Origin: Dillenia suffruticosa
Lineage: Eukaryota; Streptophyta; Magnoliopsida; Dilleniales; Dilleniaceae
NCBI GenBank assembly: GCA_033439265.1
Contig: JAVTVX010000035.1
Span: 20,424,001-20,488,000 of the forward strand
DNA length: 64,000 nucleotides
Reading direction: 5' to 3'
A program made the translations under genes and the position numbers. The notes under the pieces are model-generated. The model did no database searches and was not told the DNA's origin. It worked only from the letters and a program-made list of their open reading frames with translations. Each line of letters begins with the position of its first letter. Position 1 is the stretch's first letter. Shown in pieces: positions 12,406 to 24,420 of this stretch.

Positions 12406-15400
12406 GAAATCCGAAGCAGAAATGGACGGCAGAAGAAGAAGAAGCGTTACGAGCCGGAGTAGCCAAACACGGGACCGGAAAGTGGAAGAACATTCAGAGA
12501 GATCCCGAATTCAATCGACTTCTTTTCTCTCGCTCCAATATTGATCTCAAAGTCAGTTTCTCTTTGAAACCCTAATTTCTAATCTCTAATGTCTATATTC
12601 TTGAATGCACGCTTAACATTATACTTTACAAGCACTGTTTTTGAAATGGTAGAGGAGAGCGCGTGACCTTGTGATTTCGAATGCATTCGAACCGTTTGGA
12701 GAACAATGGGAACCCTAATAGTTTCAATATGCTTAATTTTGGATGCAAGATTACCATGAAACTGAGTCTATTTCAAAATATGAATCATTAAAACTGGGTT
12801 TATCAATATTTATGCATTTGTAATATTTAGATAACATTTAGAACCCTAACGGTTTCTAAAGGCTGAATTTTGAATGCGTTCTTGTTGTTAAAAATCTCTG
12901 CGTTTTGTTTATTTATCTGTTTATTTTTTGATAATAGAAGGAAAAGGGCATATCTTACAGTGTTACAACTTGACCTCTCACTGCCAATTGTTGCAACAAA
13001 ATAGAATATGCATGCGTTTAAAATATTTAGAGACCACTTGGAACCCTAATAGTTTCTAAAGGATAAATTTTTAGTGCACACTTACTATTGCAACTGGGTG
13101 GGCAAACTTGATGGTAAAGTTGATTGCATCTTTTATTGAGGTCTTGTGTTTTAAACCTTGCTAAAAGCAGCCTCTTCTTATTAAAAAGAAAGCCAGAGTG
13201 TATGCATATTGACCACCCTAGACCCCATATGTTAGTGGGATTGGGATGCTTTAAGCAGAGTGGTTTAATTTTAAAATTATGACTCCAACAATTTATATTA
13301 GATGAAAAAGCATTCTTATCACTAACCATCGCCACCCAATAGAATATATGCTTTTGAATTGTTTCATATTTTTAAGAATAGTGCCCCACCATGATACAAA
13401 CCTGGCTTTGATTCTTGGTTGGTGCATTAAAGAGAGTGATTAAAAGACTTGCGCATTAAGCACATTAAATTGATGGTGGGTTCATCACGTTTCATCTTAT
13501 GGATGAAAACTTGTATATTTGAACTCCCTTAATTATCTTTACTGATTAAAAAAAAAATTGTTTCATATTTTTTAGAAAAGTGATTTTGATTTACAACTCA
13601 ATAAATTTATCTGTTTCTGAAAAAGTCATCTCTTGAGTTGTTAGATATTGACCTTCCATTGCCAATTAATACTGCAACTAGAATTATGTGCGTGCAACTA
13701 GAATTATGTGCGTTGGAAATGTCTCTTTTTTTTAAGCTAAGTGATTTGGATGGACGTAAAGACATTGAAACAGACCTAAGTCAATAGCTTGGAATGTTTA
13801 AATTGGTTAAACAGGATAAATGGAGGAATATGAGTGTGAGTGCAGGAGGTCAAAATCCTAGAGAAAAGTCAAGAACATCAAAACCCAAATCCAATTCCGA
13901 TAGTCCTGTGGCTGCAAAAACTCCAGCATCAAATGCACAGTCTTCTGCTACAGTTTCTGAGCCCATCAAGGAAGACACATCTGCAGAAACTCCGATTGAT
14001 GACTCTACTAAAAGTTCAGTGGATGCAAAATCTGCTCCAAAGTATGTTCCACTACTTAACTTTGCTATTTCTGGGGTGATAAAAATAATGTTTTGGCTTA
14101 TTTTACAAGTTTTGAACTGTTTTATTTGAAGTTGGGTGAAGTTATACGGCAATTTAGTGGTAGTCTAGTCTAAGAATTACATTTTGGAGTATAATAATCT
14201 CGGTTGAAGGAAAAAATAGGTGATTGTTTTGGATTTATATTGAATATCATAAAATTGTTGGTTCCTTATTTTCCTAATTTGCTCGAATCCTCAATGGAAA
14301 TAGAATCCGGATATTGCAACCCGAATTGTGGTGCATTCGCCATCCAGATCCTTAAAATTTGGGAATTTTTTTTTCTTGCATGTAAAACCAGACAATATAG
14401 GAAATAAATTTATATTCAGTGTCCTTCCTTGGAAAAAATATGGAGAAGATCAAGGAAATGCTAATTTATTTTCAAGAGGTGGGGAATTATCTAGAGAAGA
14501 TCAAGGGATTTTTCTAGGGAAGTAAATGTCTAAGCTATTTTCCATAAAAAAGTAAATCTCTAGGCTATTTTTCCATAAAAAACTTAAGTCATTAAATTTT
14601 TTTCTTTTAAGTCTTAACGATAATAATTTTTTGTTCTACCTAATCTTTTATGAGAATTCTATCTTGTTTTGAATTTTGATATATTTCTTTATTATATTGA
14701 CTTATATGTATGTACAACCCACCAACAAACAAACCACAACCCGGAATATCTACCCCAGTACTAAGCCTACCCCCTTGTACTGCGTCCGGGGGGTTGGGTC
14801 TAATGAACTACATACTCTTACGGCATTCGTGTCTCTTTGATTGGTTCTTTAATAAGCTTTGAATTGTTTGATTTGAAGTTGGTTGGATGTAGAACATACT
14901 ATGGTCTAAAAATTAGCTTTTATTGAGCTTGGCATTAAGAAATTTATTGGTCCTTAGTTAATGAGCATGTTATTTATATAACTCCACAATCAGAGAAATA
15001 GCTTTATGTTGAATTAATTGCAATTTCAGTGTCCTTCCTTAGGAAAAATATGGAGAAGATCAAGGAACTGCTAATTTATTTTCAAGAGGTGGGGAATTAT
15101 CTAGAGAAGATTAAGGGATTTTTCTAGGGAATTAAATGTCTAAGCTATGTTCCATAAAAAAGGTAAATCTCTAGGCTATTTTTCGATAAAAAACTTAAGT
15201 CATTAAATTTTTTTCTTTTAAGTCTTAACGATAATAATTTTTTTGTTCTTCTTAATCTTTTATGAGAATTGTATCTTGTTTTGAATTTCGATATATTTCT
15301 TTATTATATTGACTTAAATGTATGTACAACCCACCTACAAACAAACCACAACCCGGAATATCTACCCCAGTACTAAAGCCTACCCCCTCCTACTGCGTCA

Positions 15401-18137
15401 GAGGGGGGGAGGGTTTAATGAAGTACATACTCGTATGGCGTTCAGGTCTCTTTGATTGGTTCTTTGATAAGTTTTGAGTTGTTTGATTTGAAGTTGGTTG
15501 GATGTAGAATGTACTATGGTCTAAAAATTAGCCTTTATTGAGCTTGGCTTTAAGAAGTTTATTGGTCCTTATTTAATGAGCATGTTATATATATATCTCC
15601 ACAATCAGAGAAATAGCTTTATGTTGAATTAATTGCAATTTCCAATCCTTCGCAAAGGTGGCATGTTCTTCTGTATAGTTACTGAAATTGTATTATAAGT
15701 AATTGATTAACTGAAAATGAGCAAACCTGGGATCAGCAATTAGGAGGCTATGCGGTTGCATTATTTGTTTATGATGTATCATTCATTCAATGTGGCAACA
15801 TCAGATTCTGGGGAAGTATGCTTTTTTCCTTTTCATTGTTTGGATTGCTATTACAAGTTTTCATATTTTTCATGCTTGCCATGCTGGATTCCCCCTACCT
15901 CTTAGCTGCATTATGAATTTTCTCTGCCAACTGTACCTTACGACAACAGAGGGCACGCTTTCCATTTGTATGTTCTATTACAGACATATCTGTTTCTTAT
16001 TTTTGTTCCATAAACTTTAATATCTGGTATCCAGTTGAAGCATGGAATAAGATTGGTAACTTTTGGGCTTAGATTTGTTGCTAAAACTATGAGATGTCTG
16101 ACTTGGATGGCTAGTGGATCTTTTATTGTAGTCCATCTCTGCATATGCATTCCTATGTTGTAGAATTAATCCAATGGTAGTTCACAATAGTAAGATTTGG
16201 CCAAAGCCTTTTCCTGTAAATCTTAACATGATTGTGCTGTTTCCAGGTATAACTTACTGATTATTGAAGCAATCACTAATATGAAGGAGCCAAATGGATC
16301 AGACATCAGTTCGATTGTCGGATATATTAAGGTTTCATTACATAACTTCACTGTCTTGGTTTATTTTGTTAGTTTCTGTACTGATTTAGCATTTCAAGAG
16401 CCATCATCTTCTAAAAATATATTAATTTGATGTTACAAACATAGGCCACCATGGATGGTTCCATTACCTTATAAGACCAAGTCAAAAAGTTTAGTGCGGG
16501 GGTTGAATATAGTTGCATTGGTTGTTTCAAATGATTTGGTTGCACAAACTAACTCATTTGGCAAGGAGGGAACTCCAAACCCAAAAAACCAAAAACAACC
16601 TGAGGCTTAGTCCCAAATTTTGGGGTCGGTCGTTTGAGAGACAAATATATCTGCAAGAAAGAAAAATTAAAAAATAAAAATTAAAAATTAATAAAATTAA
16701 AGTTTGAAAGCAAAAATCGAGAAGATAACACTAAAATATAAAAATAAGAATAAGAATAATGAAAAAAGAGAAATAAAAATAAACTATCCATAAAAACTTA
16801 AAATATTAAGAGAGATAATTTAATTGTTTTGGATTCTCCTAAAAACCATGATTGAGATATGGAGAAATAATGAATCAATTGTGAAATAATTGATGTCATA
16901 AAGAACATTAATGTCAAATGAATGACATCCAGAAATAATAAATGTACTGCAAAGGGTTTCCAATTTTTCATGGCATTAGAATGTCGGTGAGGTTAAACTT
17001 TCAGTATGAATATGAGATTATTTTAAGCAGAAGAATTTCCTGCAAAAATTGATCTTAAGAAGAGCCTAACTTCCTAGAGAATACATGTTGCAGTGTATTC
17101 TGATGACATTTGCATTATGTAATCTTTAATTTTTTAATTTTAAGTTTTTGTTATTTGGAAAACTCCAAACATTAATGAAGGTTTTCTTCCTTGATATTAT
17201 TTGCAGCAAAGGCAGGAGATCCCACAAAATTTTAGGAGGCTATTAAGTTCAAGGCTAAGAAGACTCGTTGCACAAGACAAACTCGAAAGGGTAAGTTGAT
17301 CCTTCCACAACTAGTGGACTTTGTCAAAGGTTACAACTATTGAAATATTTCAATGAACTCAACCTATAGCTTCTTTGGTGAATAATAGTAAAATATGTGT
17401 GAGAATATCCCTAATACTTTATCTGGAAAAAATGTCACAGCCATTTGCATTCTTTGTATTGCATTTGCTCGAAAGTAAAGAACCTGTAAACTGTACAAGA
17501 ATTAGAGCAGCTAGACATGCTTCTTTTTCCTGCAAATTTTACATTTTGAGAAGTCATCTTTTGCTAGCTATTGGCACTTTTTATATTTTCAAATTCTGAA
17601 ACTTAAAGAACTACTTGGAATTCCAAGAAAAGAGAGAAACCGAATGAATCGTGTATGTGGGTCATCATTAACATTTATGTTAGAAGAACTGCTTACTGTG
17701 GGAGAGAACGAACTTTAATCTTTGCCAGCCACTAAAATGCAGGTTAAAAATTGTTACAAGGTGAAAAGCAATGCCCCAGTAGCAACAAAAGCACCTCCAC
17801 TGAAGCCAAAAGATGTTCGGCCTAAGCAGCTTCTAGCTTCTAGCTACATAAACACTACAGAAACAATAGAAGAGGCGGCAGTAGCTGCTGCTTACAAGAT
17901 TGCAGAGGCTGAAAACAAGTCATTTGTGGCAGCTGAAGCTGTGAAAGAGGCAGAGAGGATTGCAAAGATGGCTGAGGACTCGGAATCATTTCTGTTGTTT
18001 GCTAAAGAGATTTTTGAAAAATGTAATGCCAACATAAACAATCCTCAATTTTGCTTGTCTGAATCAATGTCAGCCTTGTAACAGTAGTGTTTTCTTCCTT
18101 GACAGGTTCCCATGGTGAAGTTGTGCTCATGGCTTAA
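12402..18137 (+). CDS. TRB: Telomere-repeat-binding factor, single-Myb-histone family (6 exons, 285 aa)
   Basis: Nuclear DNA-binding protein. Family members bind telomeric repeats and telo-box promoters and recruit telomere and Polycomb partners. Exons: 12402-12551, 13815-14041, 16247-16331, 17207-17290, 17743-18022, 18106-18137; total 858 nt (286 codons with stop), all GT-AG. The N-terminal Myb-like domain (residues about 5-60) begins [16 protein letters not shown] and carries the telobox signature LKDKWRN across the exon 1/2 junction. A Ser/Ala/Lys-rich linker follows. An H1/H5 globular domain runs from about 127 to 195 ([20 protein letters not shown], then [16 protein letters not shown]). 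The C-terminal Ala/Glu-rich coiled coil ends [12 protein letters not shown]. Introns 2 and 3 are large (2.2 and 0.9 kb). Reading through the last intron gives a different short tail ending at 18081. Confidence 0.93.
12567..12575 (+). promoter_or_regulatory. Telo-box (AAACCCTAA) at the start of TRB intron 1
   Basis: A perfect AAACCCTAA lies 16 bases into intron 1. This is the element TRB-family proteins bind, so self-regulation is conceivable, but a single 9-mer proves nothing. Other partial CCCTAA words occur further into the intron. Confidence 0.5.
14417..15636. repeat. 610-bp tandem direct duplication in TRB intron 2
   Basis: Copy 1 (14417-15026) and copy 2 (15027 to about 15636) are very similar over their full length. 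Each begins CAGTGTCCTTCCTT and continues ATATGGAGAAGATCAAGGAA, then CAACCCGGAATATCTACCCC. Each ends with a block containing GCTTTATGTTGAATTAATTG. Differences are scattered substitutions and small indels. The unit is non-coding and of unknown origin. Confidence 0.85.
16585..16632 (-). repeat. SINE 3'-end-like motif in TRB intron 3
   Basis: On the minus strand the segment reads GACCCCAAAATTTGGGACTA then AGCCTCAGGTTGTT. It resembles the GGGAC/TTAAGGC plus GTT-rich 3' tail I associate with Au-type plant SINEs. A related copy lies at 53221-53270. No tRNA-like head was found here, so this would be a 5'-truncated or decayed copy. Confidence 0.4.
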
Positions 18138-19262
18138 GGAGGATCTGACCTTTTTTTTTGTTTTTTACTCTGACAGGATCTCTTGCGGAGACTATGTACA
18201 TTTAGATATTCTTTTGGCCCCATTTTCTTGTTGTCTAACCCGAGTACATACATGGCTTCTTGTTGTAATGATAATTCAGTACAAAACATTTGACCTATTA
18301 GTGGACGCCTTGATCAGTATAAGGTTTGGATTATCTGCTCTAGTTAAACAAAGGCTTTATTGTCATCATATTTTTCTAGTTGATCATTATTTACAAAATG
18401 GTATCTCTCCAAATTCAATTTCAAATTCCCCGAAGATTTAGCTTCGTTGTCCAGCAATGATTGATTCCAGCTGCTTGTTCTAAGAGGGATTTTTCTTCTT
18501 CCTTTTTTTAACTTTTAATTTTTTTCCTTGGCAATGGCAAAGGGGGAAAGACTCAACGACACAGACAAGGGTGCTAGGGGCCAAGGCTCACAAACACAAG
18601 ACAAGGGTTCCAACGACATGACAGATTAAAGAGATATCATAATGGTTACAAGTTGTCTCAGCAAACAGAGTGGTGAGTTTGCCATGTCGAACAGCTTGTG
18701 GCAGTGATGTTCAACAAATAAGCGAATGGACAAAGATAAAATGTTGGAGCTGAAAAGGTGACTTGAGATTTTGAGTACCACAAAGGCGAAACTGTAAGCA
18801 TGAGCAAATTAGAAATTAAGGATAACAGACAATCCCTAAAAGCCCATTCAAATATTAGAAGTTAACCAGTGATGTTTTAAAATCTAGACCCAAAGATCAG
18901 CTAATGTAATTGAATAAGAGCACAGCAGATCATTAGCACAATCTGAGCAACTGCAAAGGTCACCAACAGCATACTCATTGCAACAAGGCAGGTCAAATGA
19001 CTCACAAGAGGTTTGAAGAACACCAAGTAAATTCAGTACCCAAAATTATTTCTCAATATAACAATTTGCCCTTTCATCAAAATTCTCAGAATGCTTAGGC
19101 ATTTCTGGATTAACACAATAACACATGTTCTTGAGCAGACTTCTAACTAATAACAAGAGAAGGGAATATAGCCCATACCGGGGCAAGAAACATGACCAAC
19201 GATAGTTTCTCTAAACCAGACTGCAAAACACAAAAACCAAGAAATGGGAAGAAAGAAAAGAA
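18138..19262. other. Convergent intergenic region between TRB and NMT
   Basis: This holds the 3'UTR of TRB from 18138 onward and the 3'UTR of the minus-strand NMT gene ending near 19262. Both genes point into it. No exon, tRNA or mobile element is recognisable. The base composition is more balanced than in the other spacers. Confidence 0.5.
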
Positions 19263-20558
19263 CTACAAGAGAACAAGCCCAAGCTCAGAGGGTTTCACGG
19301 CATTCTGCAGCCTATAATTGTACAGATAATAGTGAAGCTGCCCATCACCTGGTCCAAACTTCAACTCCTTCAGGAAAGTCTCGTTCTCCATGACATCCAA
19401 TGCATTAAAAACATCATAATCCTTCTTTTTGGCAACAATAAGTGCATCATTCATCAATTGAAGCAACGGAGTTTTAGTCGAGACATTATAATAAGAATAA
19501 GCTGCTTTCAGAGTTGAGTAGTTCTGGTTACCAAGAATTGATGACGGTAGAGTATAGAAGCTGCAGAAATCAGTCACCTCATGTGTCTCAGGGCTCTCAA
19601 CCAAATAACTATCAACCACATCCTCCCTTGGACGAAGCCAATGCTCCACATCGTTCTCATCAAAATCGGGTGCAACAACAAACTGACCCAAGTACTCCCT
19701 AAGCAGCCTAGTAACAGCAGGGACATCCCGAAGCTCCATTTTCCTGAAACCTGGAGTAACAGTCGAATCTGGTAGCTTGTAAAGCTTAATAGTCCGACTC
19801 ATAGTCATCCTAGCACCAAGCCTAGAAAACCCCACATCAATCAACTTCTTCGGATTCAACGACCTATGCCAATATTGACAAGAGGTAATCGGGGTTGGAA
19901 GAACGACCCCGGCTGTATAAGCAGCCTGCCAAATATTCTCCAAATGAACCCTCCTTGTAACCTCCTTAATCATAACAGGTGCCAATCTTTTCGACCTAAG
20001 TTTCTTATGAACACACAAGAAATTGATCTCCGCCATGCTAACAACCTCATTGCGAACCCTAATTCTCGCAGGCACACCAGTAATGAAAGCCACAAGCTTC
20101 TTCGATGCCCTAACCTTAACCCCAATATGCCAACTCTTAAAATACCCAGGCGGGCGCAATGCCCACCCTAGAAATTCCTTGGAGTAATTAAACCTAAACA
20201 TGTTCTCATCATCCTCAACATAATTATTAGTCAAAAGATTATAAACCTCAGCACATGTTTCTTCATTATCCATGTCACACGTGACCCACTCATACAAACT
20301 AGGGAGATTGTAGGGTTCTTGTTTGACTTCGGACAAAGGTGTAGGATCCTCAATTGGGCCTTCTGGTAAACTAGAATTCCCAACATCCTTAAATTGCCCA
20401 ACTGGTTGTGTTTCCCAAAACTTATGTTGTTTATTGCCTCCAGTGAGAGAATCCTGAAACTTTCTAACTATTGATTCTAGGGTTTCATTAGAAATTGGTG
20501 GTTTCTCTTGTGGTACCTTTGAGTTGAGTTCCTCGTTATTTCCGTTGTTGTTTGCCAT
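19263..20558 (-). CDS. NMT1: Glycylpeptide N-tetradecanoyltransferase (N-myristoyltransferase), intronless, 431 aa
   Basis: Transfers myristate from myristoyl-CoA to the N-terminal glycine of proteins, mainly on cytosolic ribosomes. It shows the family in full. A variable Asn/Gln/Glu-rich head covers residues 1 to about 75. The catalytic body begins PYNLPSLYEWVTCDM, and the N-terminal signature EINFLCVHKKLRSKRLAPV follows. The C-terminal signature KFGPGDGQLHYYLYNYR comes next, and the protein ends LGLVLL, whose terminal carboxylate acts in catalysis in characterised members. Length matches plant homologues. The start ATG at 20558-20556 is the first that gives the family head. An open frame continues upstream only as far as a stop directly before it, so no longer product is made. 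Convergent with TRB. Confidence 0.96.
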   Translation of the reverse strand: MANNNGNNEELNSKVPQEKPPISNETLESIVRKFQDSLTGGNKQHKFWETQPVGQFKDVGNSSLPEGPIEDPTPLSEVKQEPYNLPSLYEWVTCDMDNEETCAEVYNLLTNNYVEDDENMFRFNYSKEFLGWALRPPGYFKSWHIGVKVRASKKLVAFITGVPARIRVRNEVVSMAEINFLCVHKKLRSKRLAPVMIKEVTRRVHLENIWQAAYTAGVVLPTPITSCQYWHRSLNPKKLIDVGFSRLGARMTMSRTIKLYKLPDSTVTPGFRKMELRDVPAVTRLLREYLGQFVVAPDFDENDVEHWLRPREDVVDSYLVESPETHEVTDFCSFYTLPSSILGNQNYSTLKAAYSYYNVSTKTPLLQLMNDALIVAKKKDYDVFNALDVMENETFLKELKFGPGDGQLHYYLYNYRLQNAVKPSELGLVLL

Positions 20559-20727
20559 TCAAACAGCGATATGCGAAAATGATTCAAACTTTTTGGGGGG
20601 TAGAGAGCGAATAAAAGAGTAGAAGAGTACTAAAAATGATGGATCTGAGAGAAACTCACGTGATTGTGGAACGAGCTCTGTGGCATTGGATCTTCGGAGT
20701 GAGCAAAGTGGAGTCTTTGGATCGGAT

Positions 20728-20736
20728 TTAGGGTTT
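20728..20736 (-). promoter_or_regulatory. Telo-box in the NMT 5' region
   Basis: TTAGGGTTT on the plus strand is AAACCCTAA on the gene's own strand, about 170 bases upstream of the start codon. This is a typical distance for telo-boxes near plant transcription starts of growth and translation genes. Confidence 0.5.
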
Positions 20737-21659
20737 CCAGGGAGGGAGAGAGAGTGAAGGGCGGCGATGGCTCTGAGAAAATAGCGATGGCTTTGAGAAA
20801 ATATGTATTTTGGTCTGGAAGAACGAGTTCTCCGATGCTGGCATTCTTTGTGGGAATCGCTGTGTGGGGTGTTGCGTGTACGACGTCGTCTAGCTTTGCC
20901 TTTATTTAATCTTTGTCTCACTAAATCTCCTCAATTTATCTTTATCTTCAATTCATAATATTTTATAAAATGAAAAATAAAATTATTACCATATCAATAT
21001 CATCAAAAGGGTCTCAAATTGTCAGGAGGATTGGTTTGTAGTGGCCAAAGAAGGTTGATTCCGTAAGAAACTATCCAAAGATTAGGGCAATTGTTGAATA
21101 CATGTCATAACGATAATAGAATAATCCGAATACATAAATCAACATTGAATTTTAGTTACGGAGAGTTGAATTATGTTTTCTGTAAGAAGTGTTACGTAGT
21201 CACACAGTAGATTTATTATAACTATGATAAACCCGATGTCAAATTGTAATTAGTATTGTGACTATGATACATTAGCCTATGATAAACTCTAAATGACATG
21301 ATTTTGTACCCCACTCCTCATCACGACTACAATGGCCTACTATAGTTATGATGAACCTTACACAGGTTTTACTTGCCTTATTTTGACTATAATAATGTTA
21401 TAGTAGTCACAATAACCTTTTAGAATAGAAAACTAGTTTATGAACTTCATGAAATTTTAGTGGTTTAGGTAGTCTTAGTTTGACTCCCGATAACCCATTT
21501 TGATCAAAGTTGACCTAGTTTGATCTAGGTTAGCCATTTGATCCGTCTCAATTCAATCAGACCCGTTTTGATCAACTTGTTAAGTCCTTTTGACCCGATT
21601 TAGATCAATTTGACACTTTGACCCTATTTGGCCCATTTAGCCTTACTAGTACCTATTTT
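20737..21659. other. NMT promoter and intergenic sequence with GACC-type simple repeats
   Basis: The first 200 bases are the NMT leader and promoter. A weak TATA-like ATTAAATAAAG is readable on the minus strand near 20900-20912. From about 21475 to 21610 there is an imperfect repetition of TTTGATC/TTTGACC words, such as GACCCGTTTTGATCAA. It ends where LINE homology starts and may be a piece of its 5' end. No gene is seen. Confidence 0.45.
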
Positions 21660-24420
21660 TGTCAAGTGAAGGATAGACATGCGTGTGATATAGTTTGGAA
21701 TACAGATTATTGGGGGAGTACCACAGGATTCTGGATATGGAGGAGATTCTATGGCATCAAAAATCTTGGTTACAGTGGTTCTATCAAGATGACCGTAATA
21801 CTTGGTTCTATCATATATCTACCTTGGTCAGACATAGTCATAACTGGCTATCTAGCCTTAAAATTGATAGTGTCTAGTGCTATGACCAACAACAGCTAAA
21901 TGAGCATGCCACAGAGTATTTCAAAATTTTGTTTGAAGGACTCCGGTTAGGGGGATAGAGGAAGATGATTGAGAGGGTAAGCATACCTATTGAGTTGGCG
22001 GAGGTGAAATCAACGGTATTCTCCATGAAAGGTTTGAAAGCACCGGGTCCGGAAGGTATTCAATCGATATTTTATCAAAGGTTGTAGGAGGTTACATATC
22101 TAACATTTTTTCAGTTTATTGTGGGAGCCTTTTGGCATGGATGTATTCCCCTAGAGTTTTTTTGAGCATTCATTATCTTAATCTCGAAAGTAGATTATCC
22201 AAGCAGTTTAAACGAATTTTGGCCAATCAGCTTGCTTAATACAAGCTATAAGGTCTTAGGTTTTGATTACCCGACTTTGACCTATCTTGCAAAAAGTGAT
22301 TGATCCGTATCAGAGCAGCTTCTTGCCAAACAATGGTACCTTGGATAATATTATTATCACACAGAAATTATTGCACTCAATTCGGACTCACCAGGGTAAG
22401 AATTGGAAAATGGTGACGAAAATTGATTTGCTTAAGGTGTATGATAGTGTCAATTGGGAATTTCTTGGGAAGACCCTCCAAAATTTTAATTTTCCTACCC
22501 AGTAGATTCACTTGATCATGTTTGTGGTGGCTTATGCCCAATCAACCCTATTGTGGAACGGTGAAGCCCTCCTTGATTTTGGGTTAGGAAAGGGATTGAA
22601 ACAAGATGATCCTCTTTCCCCGTATTTATTCATTCACATCATGAAGAAACTGTCTTATATGATTCAGAGTAGTGGACCAGGGTAGTTGGATGCCATTCAT
22701 GCTTATAGGCAAGGACCAGCCATATCACATCTCTTCTTTGCAGATGATCTGATGTTATTCGTGGATACTAGTCCCACAATGATGGGAAAGATCTTGGAGT
22801 GCCTTAGGGTTTTCATAGACTGGAGTGGATTATATCTTAAGCCTAGAAAATCCAAGTTTTTTATTTCCCTGCGTGCTCCTTTGACTTTGAAAAAAGAGAT
22901 AGTAGATCTGTGTTGTTTTCACCTTACAGAGAATTTGGGGGTTTATTTGGGAGTTCCCCTAATTCATGGTACAGTTGGAAGATCCCAATACGAGTATTTA
23001 GTTGAGAGAATCCGAAACAAGATTGCGGGATGGAAGGCTAAGACCTTGAGTATATTGGGCTGAGTTACTCACATTAAATCTATCACTTTTGCTATACCTG
23101 CGTATGTAATGCAATTTTCTTGGTTACCGAATCATATTTGTAGTGAGTTAGACAGAATCAATCGACAATTTTTGTGGGGAGATACAGATGGGAGGCACTG
23201 AGTTCATGCCATCAAATTGGGGTAGTCTGTCAACTGAAAGATCATGGGGGACTTGGTACTCGAGCAACAAAGGATATGAATAGAGCACTTCTTGCAAAGT
23301 TGGGTTGGAGACTCATGTCAAGGGAATCATCTTTATGGTGTGAGGTTCTCCGAGGAAAGTATTGTAGTCGGAGAAATTTGTTAAGTTACACTTAATCTCC
23401 TGTTTGTTTGCTGGTGTAGAGGAGTATTCTGAAGGCTTGAGATTTACTTACGTGTAACAACAAGTGGAGGGAGGCAATGGGAGGTCTATCCACTTCAGGG
23501 AAGACACTTGGGTGGATTCAAATCTGCTATATCAGAGAATACATGGTGATGCTCCGCCTGATTTGATGGGTTTGTATGTTAGTAATTTTATCACCATTAG
23601 TAGAGTTTGGGATTTATCCAGGCTTGAGACAATTCTCCCAATAGACATCATTGAGGAGATTAGGGTGATTCATATTCCTTGGGACCATGACTCGAATGAT
23701 CATTTCTGTTGGAAGGAGGAGTCATCGGGAATTTGCTCGATTTAATTAGTTTACCTAGCCCTTTGTAAGGGAGACATAGCTATGACTCCATCGGAGAGTT
23801 GGAAGTGGATTTAGAGGTTGAAGTGTTAGGAGAGGGTCAAGTTTATGATTTGGCTATTGGTATATGGAAGCCTAATGACCAATGAAACTTGCTTCTATCG
23901 AAGGCTTATAGGAGACCCTCTATGCCCTCTTTGTAAGGAATTGCCAGAAACTTTGCCTCACCTCTTCAGAGACTATAGGGTAACTCGGCAGGTATGGTCC
24001 AAAACCATTGGATCTCGGACTAATTAGAGTTGGATATAGTTTGTGAGTTCGAGACTTCATTTGTAAGTTAGGTGTCACTAATCCTTTCATAGTAAATTAT
24101 ATGAAATTAGAGGAGGGCTTCTATTTCTTATTCGCATTAAACTCTCTTCGATGGTCCTTGAATCAGATTCTATGGAGCTGGTGTTGGCTCTTAATGGGAA
24201 TATTGACAATCATCATTCGGCTTATAGCATCCTCTGAGAATGTTACATGCTGGTATAGCTTGTGAGAGTTGTTTGAGTGCAGTTCATTCCTAAAGAAGGA
24301 AATACTTGTGCGTATACTTTAAGTCATCTTGGGCACTTGGTTTCTCATGGGTTTCACGATTTGTTGTCCCCTCCGGAAATTATATCTAATGTTATCACAT
24401 GACATTCGAGACTTAGCTTT
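21660..24420 (+). pseudogene. Decayed LINE (L1-type non-LTR retrotransposon), ORF2 remnants
   Basis: Broken frames follow the order of plant LINE ORF2. A pre-RT segment EEILWHQKSWLQWFYQDDRN lies at about 21735. RT follows, with GLKAPGPEGIQSIFYQ (22030), SLNEFWPISLLNTSYKVL (22205) and QSSFLPNNGTLDNIII (22310). The RT active site is ISHLFFADDLMLF (22726). Next come the thumb-like KDHGGLGTRATKDMNRALLAKLGWRL (23240) and the zf-RVT CPLCKELPETLPHLF (23925). An RNase H-like LESDSMELVLALN sits near 24160. Many stops and frame changes show it is dead. A poly(A) tail, target duplication and ORF1 were not identified, so the borders are only the limits of recognisable homology. Confidence 0.85.

Noticed and set aside
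20559..20921. 120-codon minus-strand frame ending directly before the NMT start
   Set aside because: It lies in the NMT leader and promoter, ends in a stop adjacent to the NMT ATG, and has low-complexity Arg/Ser composition. I treat it as untranslated sequence.
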